The translations under genes were made by a program, and so were the position numbers. The notes below the pieces were generated by a model. It did no database searches. It saw only the letters and a program-made list of their open reading frames with translations, and was not told the origin of the DNA. Positions 17,527-25,490 of a stretch of 64,000 bases of DNA are shown here, in pieces. The DNA comes from Paludibacter sp. GTDB lineage: Bacteria; Bacteroidota; Bacteroidia; Bacteroidales; Paludibacteraceae. Each line of letters opens with the position of its first letter. Position 1 is the first letter of the stretch. Location: positions 1-64,000 of the forward strand of contig JAFLKK010000003.1 of the NCBI GenBank assembly GCA_019163375.1, given 5' to 3'.

Positions 17527-19520
17527 ATTATTATGTTGAAAGCTGTGAGAATAAATATGGTCAGGATAAATACAATGCCGTACAAAACATAGGATTGTAT
17601 ACGTCCGTTTTGAATGAATTTAAAATAATTAGCAGCGTAAACCAGCTGATTAGTGATCACATGAATAAATCGGAACTCAAAAAAGTCGTGATAATGCGAT
17701 GCATGTTTTCTCTCTTCAGGGAATATCTCACCTGCTTTTAGTTCAGTGTATTGTTTTCGTTCAATGACAATAAAATTGAACATTTTACTCAATGTTTTCG
17801 AAAATGATTTTCCGGTATATTGAATTTTGCTTGTTGGTGCAGCGTAAGCACAGCCCCATGTTGGCTGTATCACTTTCGAACGTGCGCTTAAAAGCTTGTA
17901 TCGAATGCCCCAGAAAATACCCACAATACAAATAAAGAGTATTGAGTAATTACTAATGTTTTGCAGGATAGAAATATAATTTGTGAATCCTGCCGGTTGA
18001 GGAATAATAACTCCTTTTGTCAGACTCATAATCACATTTCCAATAACTTGCAAATAGAAACCGGGGAAAATAGCCACGCTTATCATTAAGGCAATAATTG
18101 CGTATTGTGGAATAAGCATTTGCAACGATACTTCGTGTGGTTCCACCGGCAATTGTTTTCGTGCAGTCCCTAAAAATACGGTTCCAAACGACTTGGTAAA
18201 AGTAAGTATTGAAAGTCCGCCAATAACGCTCAAACCGGCTAAACTAACCGAAAATAATATCATTTCATTGGTGTCATGAATTTTTACGCCTTCAATCAAT
18301 CCGGAATAAATAAGAAATTCTGAAATAAACCCGTTAAACGGTGGTAACCCACAGATGCCGATGGCAGCAATCAGAAAGACCATACCTGTACGTGGCATTT
18401 TTTTTATCAATCCACCCAATTTTTCCATATCGGAAGTATGCGCTTGTTGAGCCACAGAGCCGGCTGAGAAAAACAAAAGCGATTTAAATAAAGAATGGTT
18501 TAACACGTGCATTAGCGCTCCACCAAATCCAAGATAATATAAAACGGGAGTGTTGTTTCCCAACCCGATAAGCCCGATTCCGATGCCAATCCCAATCGTT
18601 CCAATGTTTTCGATGGTGCAATAGGCCAGCATTTTCTTCAAATTACGGTGTACTGCTGCATTTAAAATTCCAAACAGACCGGTAGCTACCGATACGGAGA
18701 GGATGATTTCGCCCAGCAATAAATAATCGCTGCTGAGATATGATGCTACCCTGAAAATACCATAAATACCCAACTTTACAAGCACCCCTGACATTATTCC
18801 GGCAATGTGCGACGGTGCTGCAGGGTCTCCCTGGAGTAATCCGCTGTGCAAAGGAATAAAGCCGGCTTTGAGTCCAAATCCGATAAAGAGAACCAGAAAT
18901 AGTCCCACATTGCTGTTTGACCCAAAATAGCCGGTAAATGCATCGAAACTAAAAGAACCTGTTTGAAAATAGAGCCATATAAAACCAATGGTCAAAAACA
19001 CGATACTTATGTGCATTTGTACCAGATAGCTGATACCGGCTTTTATAATTTTGGGGTTATTGTGATCGAAAATTACCAACAGAACCGATGATAATGACAT
19101 AACTTCCCAAATGATGAGAAAAACTAAACCATGCTGCACCATGCATACCCATAGCATGGATAGCTGGAACAAAACGAACAGTATCCAATGCAGATTGAGC
19201 TTTTTTGGGGAGCTGTCGGATGTTTTTAAATACCCCGATCCATAAAATACTCCGGTCAGACAAGTGAAGTTGATGATGAGAAGAAACCATGCTGATAGCT
19301 CATCCACGCGTACCAACACATCTCCAAAGAGGTTTCCTCCGTAAAATACAAAACTTACAACATGTCCGGTCAGTGCCGAAATAGCCAACCAACCTGTAAC
19401 TATCGCATTGGCAACAACAGCCAACGCTGCTGTATGAGCTTTCATTTTCGCCGGTACAAAATAAATTGCAACCATTGCAAAAAATGCTATTATCCAACTC
19501 GAATTAATCAACTCTATCAT
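17523..19520 (-). CDS. hyfB-like: HyfB/NuoL-like antiporter subunit, first copy
   Basis: This is the first gene of the cluster, 665 residues, with the same architecture as the next gene: LIIWEVMSLSSVLLVIFDH (membrane glutamate), GFGLKAGFIPLHSGLLQG with APSHIAGIMSGVLVK, VLNHSLFKSLLFFSAG, and the C-terminal QPTWGCAYAAPTSKIQYTG signature. The acidic and lysine residues of the proton path are conserved in both copies, so neither looks degenerate. A possible promoter lies about 25-55 bp upstream on the minus strand. The cluster faces away from the divergent ispG. Confidence 0.92.
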   Translation of the reverse strand: MIELINSSWIIAFFAMVAIYFVPAKMKAHTAALAVVANAIVTGWLAISALTGHVVSFVFYGGNLFGDVLVRVDELSAWFLLIINFTCLTGVFYGSGYLKTSDSSPKKLNLHWILFVLFQLSMLWVCMVQHGLVFLIIWEVMSLSSVLLVIFDHNNPKIIKAGISYLVQMHISIVFLTIGFIWLYFQTGSFSFDAFTGYFGSNSNVGLFLVLFIGFGLKAGFIPLHSGLLQGDPAAPSHIAGIMSGVLVKLGIYGIFRVASYLSSDYLLLGEIILSVSVATGLFGILNAAVHRNLKKMLAYCTIENIGTIGIGIGIGLIGLGNNTPVLYYLGFGGALMHVLNHSLFKSLLFFSAGSVAQQAHTSDMEKLGGLIKKMPRTGMVFLIAAIGICGLPPFNGFISEFLIYSGLIEGVKIHDTNEMILFSVSLAGLSVIGGLSILTFTKSFGTVFLGTARKQLPVEPHEVSLQMLIPQYAIIALMISVAIFPGFYLQVIGNVIMSLTKGVIIPQPAGFTNYISILQNISNYSILFICIVGIFWGIRYKLLSARSKVIQPTWGCAYAAPTSKIQYTGKSFSKTLSKMFNFIVIERKQYTELKAGEIFPEERKHASHYHDFFEFRFIHVITNQLVYAANYFKFIQNGRIQSYVLYGIVFILTIFILTAFNIII

Positions 19521-19542
19521 TCAAAATATTCTTTTAGAAGTG

Positions 19543-19576
19543 CGAAATTACAAAAAAATAAGAATTATTGTTCAAA
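19543..19576 (-). promoter_or_regulatory. Weak candidate promoter of the Ehr-type cluster
   Basis: On the minus strand TTTG (19573-19576) and TAATTTCG (19543-19550, one mismatch to TAnnTTTG) are 22 bp apart and end 23 bp before the first start codon. The match is imperfect. Confidence 0.35.
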
Positions 19577-19781
19577 AAAATGCTGTTTTATGGGTATTAA
19601 GTTTTAATTTACAGATATATAGCTTTATATGTCTGATGATTTTTTTAATAATATCTTGTTTATTTCATTTTAAATTAATTAAAATAATGGAACTTAACGT
19701 AGGAATTGTCTTCATGAAGTAATTTCTTTGCTTTTTCGAATAACTTTTTCTGTGCTCATACGTTAGATATTCAAAAAAATG

Positions 19782-19789
19782 TACTTTTG
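19782..19789 (+). promoter_or_regulatory. -7 box for ispG
   Basis: TACTTTTG matches TAnnTTTG 62 bp upstream of the ispG start. No clean -33 TTTG is seen. Confidence 0.5.
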
Positions 19790-19850
19790 CACTTCGAAAA
19801 ATTATGATATTATTTAAAAAACCAGTAACTGTTTTTCTTGTAACTAAAAT

Positions 19851-21638
19851 ATGTGGAAACTAAATCAATTTAATTATAGTCGTCGTTTATCTGACAAAAT
19901 TCTGATAGGCGATCTTTTGTTGGGTGGCGATGAGCCGGTTCGTGTACAGTCGATGGCCAATACAGATACCAATGATATTGAGAATTCTGTGGCGCAATGT
20001 TTACGCATTGTTGAGGCCGGTGGCGAATTAGTGCGTTTTACCACTCAAGGTATTCGCGAAGCCGAGAGTATTGGCAAAATACATACAGCATTGCGAGAGC
20101 AGGGTTGTAATGTGCCTTTGGTAGCCGATATTCATTTCAATGCCAACGCAGCAGATGTAGCAGCTCAGCATGTTGAAAAGGTGCGTGTTAACCCTGGAAA
20201 TTATGTAGGTACGGTAAAAATCGGCGATTTGTCGGATTATACCGATGAAGAATTTGCACTCGAATACCAAAAAATCCGGGCTCGTTTTATACCCTTTCTG
20301 GATATTTGTAAAAAAAATAATACCACCATTCGTATCGGTGTTAATCATGGTTCGCTCAGTGAACGAATGATGAACCGCTACGGCGATACTTCACGCGGTA
20401 TGGTGGAGTCGTGCATGGAGTTTTTATTGATTTGTAAAGAACAGAATTTCGATCGTGTGGTGATTTCTATGAAAACGTCAAATACGGTGATGATGGTGCA
20501 AACCGTACGCTTGTTGGTGGAAGAGATGGAGCAAGCCGATTTGCATTTTCCATTGCATTTGGGTGTAACCGAAGCCGGCGATGGGGAAGATGGTCGTATT
20601 AAATCGGCTGTTGGTATCGGTGGTTTGCTAGCCGATGGCATTGGTAATACCATTCGTGTTTCGTTGAGTGAAGAGCCCGAAGCCGAAATTCCTGTAGGAC
20701 GGTTGTTGGTTTCGTATATTTCATCGCGAGCCAATCATGCACCTATCGTGGCGCTTGAAAATACAGAGCGTTCCCGCTTCGAATATAGCAGACGCGTAAC
20801 CCATAAAGTTGGTAATATCGGTGGTGAAAATGTACCTGTTGTAGTAGCCTCATCGGATGGCGATCATGCTATTGTGCCCGATTATATTTTGTGTGTTGAT
20901 AATGTGTTTGCTGCGGATGGAGAAATGTATCCGGTATATACTGCCGAAAGTAAAATCGAGACGTTAAAAGAAGACGATTCGGCAATAAAATTTTTGAAAT
21001 TGAGTTATTCTAACTTAACACCTGATTTGTTTCAGTTTATAAATGAAAGTAAAGATGTGGTGATTATTTTGCAAACCGATCATCAAAATGGAGTAGGAGA
21101 GCAGCGTGCTTTCTTCCACACCTTGTTGAATGCCGGTTGTACAGTGCCTGTGATATTGCACAGAGCATACGAGGAAGATGAACTTCAACAATTGCAAATA
21201 AAAGCGGCAGCCGATTTGGGCGTGTTGTTTATCGATGGTTTTGGCGATGGTATTTTCCTCGAAAATGACGGAAGTATTGAGGTGGAAGCTATCAATTCAG
21301 TTGCGTTTGGTATTCTTCAGGCATCGCGTGTGCGGGTTACCAAAACTGAGTTTATCTCTTGCCCCGGCTGCGGACGAACCATGTTTAAACTACAAACGGT
21401 CATTGCCCGTGTAAAAGCCCGTACATCACACCTGAAAGGACTTAAAATAGGTATCATGGGTTGCATTGTAAACGGCCCCGGCGAAATGGCTGATGCTGAT
21501 TACGGTTACGTAGGTGCGGGACGTGGAAAAGTGAGTTTGTATAAGAAGAAAGAATGCCTCGAACGCAACATTCCTGAGGACGAGGCGGTAGAAAAATTGA
21601 TAGACATTATCAAAATTAACGGAGATTGGCACGAATAA
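19851..21638 (+). CDS. ispG: 4-hydroxy-3-methylbut-2-enyl diphosphate synthase, long form
   Basis: The 595-residue enzyme is the long IspG/GcpE found in Bacteroidota, Chlamydiae and plants, with an insert between the TIM-barrel (about 10-290) and the Fe-S domain (about 490-595). It converts MEcPP to HMBPP in the non-mevalonate isoprenoid pathway. The [4Fe-4S] ligands are the two cysteines of SCPGCGRT and the one in GIMGCIVNGPGEM, followed by ADYGYVGAGRGKVSLY. Residues near the N-terminus (PVRVQSMANTDT) are family typical. It stands alone, followed by the outer-membrane protein genes. Confidence 0.96.
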   Translation: MWKLNQFNYSRRLSDKILIGDLLLGGDEPVRVQSMANTDTNDIENSVAQCLRIVEAGGELVRFTTQGIREAESIGKIHTALREQGCNVPLVADIHFNANAADVAAQHVEKVRVNPGNYVGTVKIGDLSDYTDEEFALEYQKIRARFIPFLDICKKNNTTIRIGVNHGSLSERMMNRYGDTSRGMVESCMEFLLICKEQNFDRVVISMKTSNTVMMVQTVRLLVEEMEQADLHFPLHLGVTEAGDGEDGRIKSAVGIGGLLADGIGNTIRVSLSEEPEAEIPVGRLLVSYISSRANHAPIVALENTERSRFEYSRRVTHKVGNIGGENVPVVVASSDGDHAIVPDYILCVDNVFAADGEMYPVYTAESKIETLKEDDSAIKFLKLSYSNLTPDLFQFINESKDVVIILQTDHQNGVGEQRAFFHTLLNAGCTVPVILHRAYEEDELQQLQIKAAADLGVLFIDGFGDGIFLENDGSIEVEAINSVAFGILQASRVRVTKTEFISCPGCGRTMFKLQTVIARVKARTSHLKGLKIGIMGCIVNGPGEMADADYGYVGAGRGKVSLYKKKECLERNIPEDEAVEKLIDIIKINGDWHE

Positions 21639-21697
21639 TGTTATGTTTTAGATACATATTTTAAAATATAAATTAAATTACACAAAAAAAATCAAGT

Positions 21698-22171
21698 ATG
21701 AAAAAAATGTTTTTTGCACTCGCTTTAGTAGTGAGCTCTTTAGGTGCTTCTTTTGCACAATCAAATGGACAAACACTTGGACTTAGATTGGGTTACCCAA
21801 CAGAGTTGTCGTTTCAAACCAGCTTAAGCAATGCTACACGTTTGGAGCTCGGCTTAGGGGTTCGTGACTACAGTTATGGAACAAGTTTTTCTTTATCCGG
21901 TGTACATCAATGGGTGTGGGACTTGTCTTCATTAGCTGATGGTTTTAACTGGTATGCCGGTATTGGTGGTCAGTTAGGCGTTTATTCTGTCAACAACAAA
22001 TCTTATTTCCCACTAGCATTGTTGGGCCAGGTAGGTCTCGAGTACAACTTTAAAATTCCGTTGACATTGTCGTTGGATTACAGACCTGCATTTCAACTTA
22101 CCGGTGTTTATGCCGGACAGAATGCTTTCGTTGGTGATGGCATTTGTTTAGGTCTTCGTTACCGGTTATAA
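21698..22171 (+). CDS. Small outer-membrane beta-barrel-like protein, copy 1
   Basis: The 157-residue protein has a signal peptide (MKKMFFALALVVSSLGASFA, cut before Q21). Its body alternates Gly and aromatic residues (LGLRLGYPTELSFQ, WYAGIGGQLG, LSLDYRPAFQL) and it ends ICLGLRYRL, the look of an eight-stranded barrel. The exact family is not recognised. Its first 45 or so bases are nearly identical to those of the next gene, marking recent duplication. It has its own terminator, so the three copies are probably expressed separately. A structural or adhesion role at the outer membrane is inferred. Confidence 0.78.
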   Translation: MKKMFFALALVVSSLGASFAQSNGQTLGLRLGYPTELSFQTSLSNATRLELGLGVRDYSYGTSFSLSGVHQWVWDLSSLADGFNWYAGIGGQLGVYSVNNKSYFPLALLGQVGLEYNFKIPLTLSLDYRPAFQLTGVYAGQNAFVGDGICLGLRYRL

Positions 22172-22187
22172 TAGGATTTTGTGTTAT

Positions 22188-22226
22188 AAAGAAGAGAAAT
22201 TTCTGTTTCTGAAATTTCTCTTCTTT
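22188..22226 (+). terminator. Terminator after barrel gene 1
   Basis: Arms AAAGAAGAGAAATTTC (22188-22203) and the perfect complement (22211-22226) enclose a 7-base loop and sit 17 bp after the stop. Confidence 0.85.
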
Positions 22227-22288
22227 CTTGTATTTGGAAATGAATAAATAGAATAATAACTAGATATAAACACTTATTTTTTTTAGGT

Positions 22289-22768
22289 ATGAAAAAAATG
22301 TTCTTTATGCTTGCTTTAGTAGTGAGCTCTTTAGGTGCTCTAAGCGCGCAGGTTGACAGTAAAACAATTGGTCTCAGAATGGGTGGTGGATTTGGCTATG
22401 GTGCCGAAATATCGTATCAACAGCCAATTGGTATCGCTAACAGATTAGAAGTTGATCTTGGTATTAATCGCTCCGGTTTTGGTTTAAACGGGATTTATCA
22501 ATGGGTTTGGGATTTCTCTGAATTGGCTGACGGTTTTAACTGGTATGCCGGTGTTGGTGGCGGTATTGGGTCGTATAATTTCGATTATCTGACGGATAAA
22601 AATAAAGCCAATGTTACCACTCTGGGTATTTTAGGACAGATAGGGTTGGAGTATCAGTTTGAAATACCATTGACAATATCAGTAGATTATCGTCCGGGCA
22701 TTTACTTCGCAAGTGGCTTGAACAGTTCTTATGATGGTATTTGTCTTTCGGCAAGATACAGATTCTAA
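22289..22768 (+). CDS. Small outer-membrane beta-barrel-like protein, copy 2
   Basis: A 159-residue paralogue of the preceding gene, with signal peptide MKKMFFMLALVVSSLGALSA. It shares GLRMGGGFGYGAEISYQ, YQWVWDFSELADGFNWYAGVGGG, LGQIGLEYQFEIPLTISVDYRPG and the C-terminal ICLSARYRF ending in Phe, the usual outer-membrane barrel terminus. Copy 2 has a short extra loop before the LGQIGLEY strand. Function is unknown. Differences concentrate in the strands-to-loops region, as expected for surface-exposed loops. Confidence 0.78.
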   Translation: MKKMFFMLALVVSSLGALSAQVDSKTIGLRMGGGFGYGAEISYQQPIGIANRLEVDLGINRSGFGLNGIYQWVWDFSELADGFNWYAGVGGGIGSYNFDYLTDKNKANVTTLGILGQIGLEYQFEIPLTISVDYRPGIYFASGLNSSYDGICLSARYRF

Positions 22769-22785
22769 AAAAATATTTTCAAAAC

Positions 22786-22824
22786 ACAAAAAGAGGAATT
22801 TTCGATGGAAGTTCCTCTTTTTGT
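22786..22824 (+). terminator. Terminator after barrel gene 2
   Basis: Arms ACAAAAAGAGGAA (22786-22798) and TTCCTCTTTTTGT (22812-22824) form a perfect 13-bp stem 17 bp after the stop. Its sequence is closely related to the terminator after copy 3. Confidence 0.85.
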
Positions 22825-22944
22825 TAGTCTATTGTTGAAACTTTTTTTGCGATTGCTCCACCTGAACTTTGCTAATGTCATAATTGTTTTATCAGTACTA
22901 TTGAATCGGATATTGCTGTACATAAAACAACTAAACAGGCTTTT

Positions 22945-23427
22945 ATGAAAAAGATGATTTGGGTATTTGTATTTGCAAGTGTAGTTGGTCGGTTGAGCGC
23001 TCAGGAAGTAATTCAAAAAACGATCGGTCTTCGGTTAGGATACGATGCGCAGGAGATTTCCTTTCAACATTCGCTGACTACAGGTAACAGGCTGGAATTG
23101 ACCCTTGGTGTGAATACCTTTGGTCGTAATCAGGCCGGAAATCTATGCCGGGGTGCCGGACTTAACGGAGTATATCAATGGGGGACCGATTTATCTTCAA
23201 TTACCAGTGGACTAAACTGGTATTGTGGACTTGGTGCCGCAGTATTGAGTCATGGCGGACTTTTTGGCACTGGTGTGCTTGGGCAGATTGGAATAGAATA
23301 CTGTTCGCATTCTCCATTTCAACTCTCGCTGGATTATCGCCCGGGACTCTACTATCTCCCCGGGGCCGGAAACACTATTCGCTTTTCGTGGAACGCACCT
23401 TGTGTGGGTGTTAGGTATCGTTTCTAG
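22945..23427 (+). CDS. Small outer-membrane beta-barrel-like protein, copy 3
   Basis: This third paralogue (160 residues) is the most divergent. Its signal peptide differs (MKKMIWVFVFASVVGRLSA), yet it keeps IGLRLGYDAQEISFQHSL, NRLELTLGVN, GVYQWGTDLSSITSGLNWYCGLGA, LGQIGIEY and LSLDYRPGLYY, and ends VGVRYRF. It has several cysteines (near 78, 104, 128 and 153) that the first two copies lack, so a disulphide is possible in the periplasmic or surface parts. A tandem family of three after ispG with nearly matching terminators points to stepwise duplication of gene plus terminator. Confidence 0.76.
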   Translation: MKKMIWVFVFASVVGRLSAQEVIQKTIGLRLGYDAQEISFQHSLTTGNRLELTLGVNTFGRNQAGNLCRGAGLNGVYQWGTDLSSITSGLNWYCGLGAAVLSHGGLFGTGVLGQIGIEYCSHSPFQLSLDYRPGLYYLPGAGNTIRFSWNAPCVGVRYRF

Positions 23428-23449
23428 AAAAATGGGTAGTCGCTAAACG

Positions 23450-23488
23450 TCAAAAAGAGGAATTTCCTAAGGAGATTCCTCTTTTTGA
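23450..23488. terminator. Terminator after barrel gene 3, shared with GH25 gene
   Basis: Arms TCAAAAAGAGGAAT (23450-23463) and ATTCCTCTTTTTGA (23475-23488) form a 14-bp stem. It lies between convergent genes and would work in both directions. Confidence 0.85.
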
Positions 23489-23497
23489 TATAAACTA

Positions 23498-24181
23498 TTA
23501 TAGTCGCATATTTTCCAACTCTTTTTTAGATCCAAAAAATAAATTGTAGTCAACATATCCCTTGATGCCTGCAATTTTATATCTTTCGGTAATTTGCCAA
23601 AAAGTCCAGTCGCAGTCCGGCTTTCCTCTATAGTCTACTATCCAGAGTTTACATTTTTTGGGGAGTGTATCTTTCAGGTAGAGCAAGTAGTATTTGTAGG
23701 CGCAATATATTATGGGATACTGCTTGGTTTTGCTGTAAACCGCTCCAATGAAATCCGATATTTCCTTATTTATAGTCTTTTTATCGGGCATCGTTTTTGC
23801 AAATTCGGCATCGAGTACCAGCGGTAAGTCGCCACGTTGCAATTTGGCAGTGGATAAAAAGTTTCTTGCCTGATCTTTTCCTGATGTTTTGTAAGTAAAA
23901 AAATGGTAGGAACCCACCGGAATATCCAGTTTTCGGATGGCTTTATAATACTCTGTGTACTTCGGATCTTGAATGGTGGTTCCTTCGGTGGCTTTCACAA
24001 AAATAAATCCCGGTTCGTGTTCTTTTAGTCTATCCCAGTCAAAGACCTCTTGATAATGAGAAATGTCAATACCCCAAACTTTGCTATTCTCAGTTGTTTT
24101 GTTGGTGATTTCTTTTTGACCAGTGCAAGATAGAAAAAGGAATGATAGTAAAAGGTATGGAAAGTAACGTTTAAAATGCAT
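23498..24181 (-). CDS. GH25 lysozyme-like lipoprotein
   Basis: The start at 24181 puts the lipobox LFLSC near the beginning, predicting an outer-membrane or periplasmic lipoprotein of about 227 residues. The GH25 barrel reads WGIDISHYQ, FIFVKATEGTT, PVGSYHFFTY, LPLVLDAEF with the catalytic Asp/Glu pair, YPIIYCAYKYY, LWIVDYRG and DWTFWQIT. GH25 enzymes cut the beta-1,4 bond of peptidoglycan between MurNAc and GlcNAc. It is a paralogue of the next gene on the same strand, with independent transcription likely because a terminator lies between them. Confidence 0.9.
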   Translation of the reverse strand: MHFKRYFPYLLLSFLFLSCTGQKEITNKTTENSKVWGIDISHYQEVFDWDRLKEHEPGFIFVKATEGTTIQDPKYTEYYKAIRKLDIPVGSYHFFTYKTSGKDQARNFLSTAKLQRGDLPLVLDAEFAKTMPDKKTINKEISDFIGAVYSKTKQYPIIYCAYKYYLLYLKDTLPKKCKLWIVDYRGKPDCDWTFWQITERYKIAGIKGYVDYNLFFGSKKELENMRL

Positions 24182-24436
24182 GATTTCAATAAGGTAATTC
24201 ATAAATAGCTGATGCGTAATTTATTCCGGCGAAAAAGTCTGTAAAGAGTTGACGGCATTTTTTCATATAGAAATATTGAAAAAATATTCAGATGCTCAGA
24301 CTTTAAGCACGAGTGTGCAATACCAGCAAAAACCGTGCAAAGATAAGGCTTTTTAGTGATATGTGAATATTTTTTCTGAAATTGTAGTTGAAATTCCCAC
24401 CAGGCATTGTACAACCGATTATGCAACTCCCCAAAA

Positions 24437-24462
24437 AAAAGCGACTGTTTTTGGTCGCTTTT
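24437..24462 (-). terminator. Terminator after the second GH25 gene
   Basis: AAAAGCGAC (24437-24445) pairs with GTCGCTTTT (24454-24462). The minus strand continues into a run of T. It lies 28 bp past the stop at 24490. Confidence 0.8.
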
Positions 24463-24489
24463 CTTTGGAAATTGGTTTTTGATTGGTTT

Positions 24490-25269
24490 TTAATCGATAG
24501 TTGTTTTACGATATAACATGTCATTCAGCCCTGCTATGGACCCATTAAACATATTGAGATCTACAAATCCGCGGATACCTTCGAGTTTGAATCGGTCGGT
24601 GGTTTGCCAAAATGCCCAGTCGCAGCTTGGTTTTGCCTGATAGTTTACGATCCAGAGTTTGCATTTATTGTTGATGTGCTCTTCTAAATAAAGTTTATAA
24701 AATTTGTAATTGCAATAAACAATTGGATAATGCCCCAGTTTCTCGTAGATGGTGTTGATGAAGTCAGTAAGTTCATTTGTCACCTCGGTTTTTGCGGGCA
24801 TTTGTCTTGCAAATTCGGCATCCAGCACCGGTAACAAGTCGCTGTCTTTGTGCTGTGCCACCGACAAAAAGTTATTTGCCTGATCTTTGCCACTACTTTT
24901 GTAAGAAAAGAAATGGTATGACCCGACCAAAATCCCTCGTTTTCTCGCTTCAGAATAGTTCTCTACGTATTTTGTGTCCAAATGAGTAATACCTTCGGAA
25001 GCCTTGATAAACATAAAGTTTGGTTTTTGCTCTCCTAGTTTTTCCCAGTTAATATCACTTTGATGATGCGAGAGGTCGATACCCCATACATTTTCCATGG
25101 CTTTAATGTCATTGAGCGTTATCGTAGGTTGTGGTGTGCGCTGAATTTTGCGGGTTACCTTACGTGCTACTCTGTGTTTTTTGTGAGTGCTTTTGTGATG
25201 CTTTTTTGCAGAAATTGGACATTGAGAGAGGAAAATGACGCAAAGAATAAAAATAAGACGTTTTTGCAT
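24490..25269 (-). CDS. GH25 lysozyme-like secreted protein with basic linker
   Basis: ATG 25269 gives a signal peptide (MQKRLIFILCVIFLSQCPISA), where the longer frame does not. The mature protein begins with a Lys/His/Arg-rich linker (about 22-48) that could bind the negatively charged wall or surface polymers, then the GH25 barrel: WGIDLSHHQ, FMFIKASEG, VGSYHFFSY, LLPVLDAEF, YPIVYCNYKFY, LWIVNYQAKPSCDWAFWQTTD. The catalytic acidic residues are present. It is the older or better exported partner of the neighbouring lipoprotein, and the pair differ mostly at the N-terminus. Confidence 0.9.
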   Translation of the reverse strand: MQKRLIFILCVIFLSQCPISAKKHHKSTHKKHRVARKVTRKIQRTPQPTITLNDIKAMENVWGIDLSHHQSDINWEKLGEQKPNFMFIKASEGITHLDTKYVENYSEARKRGILVGSYHFFSYKSSGKDQANNFLSVAQHKDSDLLPVLDAEFARQMPAKTEVTNELTDFINTIYEKLGHYPIVYCNYKFYKLYLEEHINNKCKLWIVNYQAKPSCDWAFWQTTDRFKLEGIRGFVDLNMFNGSIAGLNDMLYRKTTID

Positions 25270-25437
25270 GACGATTAAATAGAAATGGGTGTGATTGATG
25301 TATCGGAAATAAGTGTTGATTGATTTGTATGGAGTGCAAGATATTGATACTGTCTGAACTATCAAAGTCAATTCAGCTTTTATTTGTATTCTTTCGATTT
25401 ATTTTCTTTTGTTCAGTTAATCTATTTGGATAAAAAA

Positions 25438-25468
25438 ATGACGGAATAGCTCAGCGCTACTCCGTCAT
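25438..25468 (-). terminator. Terminator after alaS
   Basis: ATGACGGAATAGC (25438-25450) pairs with GCTACTCCGTCAT (25456-25468) with one mismatch and a 5-base loop. A T-run follows on the minus strand. Confidence 0.82.
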
Positions 25469-25490
25469 AATGATTTATTTGATGTTATAA

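Larger units (their letters stand above)
19521..19850. other. Divergent intergenic region between the cluster and ispG
   Basis: The 330 bp are AT-rich and hold no gene. They contain a weak minus-strand promoter near 19543-19576 and a clear plus-strand -7 box at 19782-19789. I see no long repeat or riboswitch fold. Confidence 0.5.
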
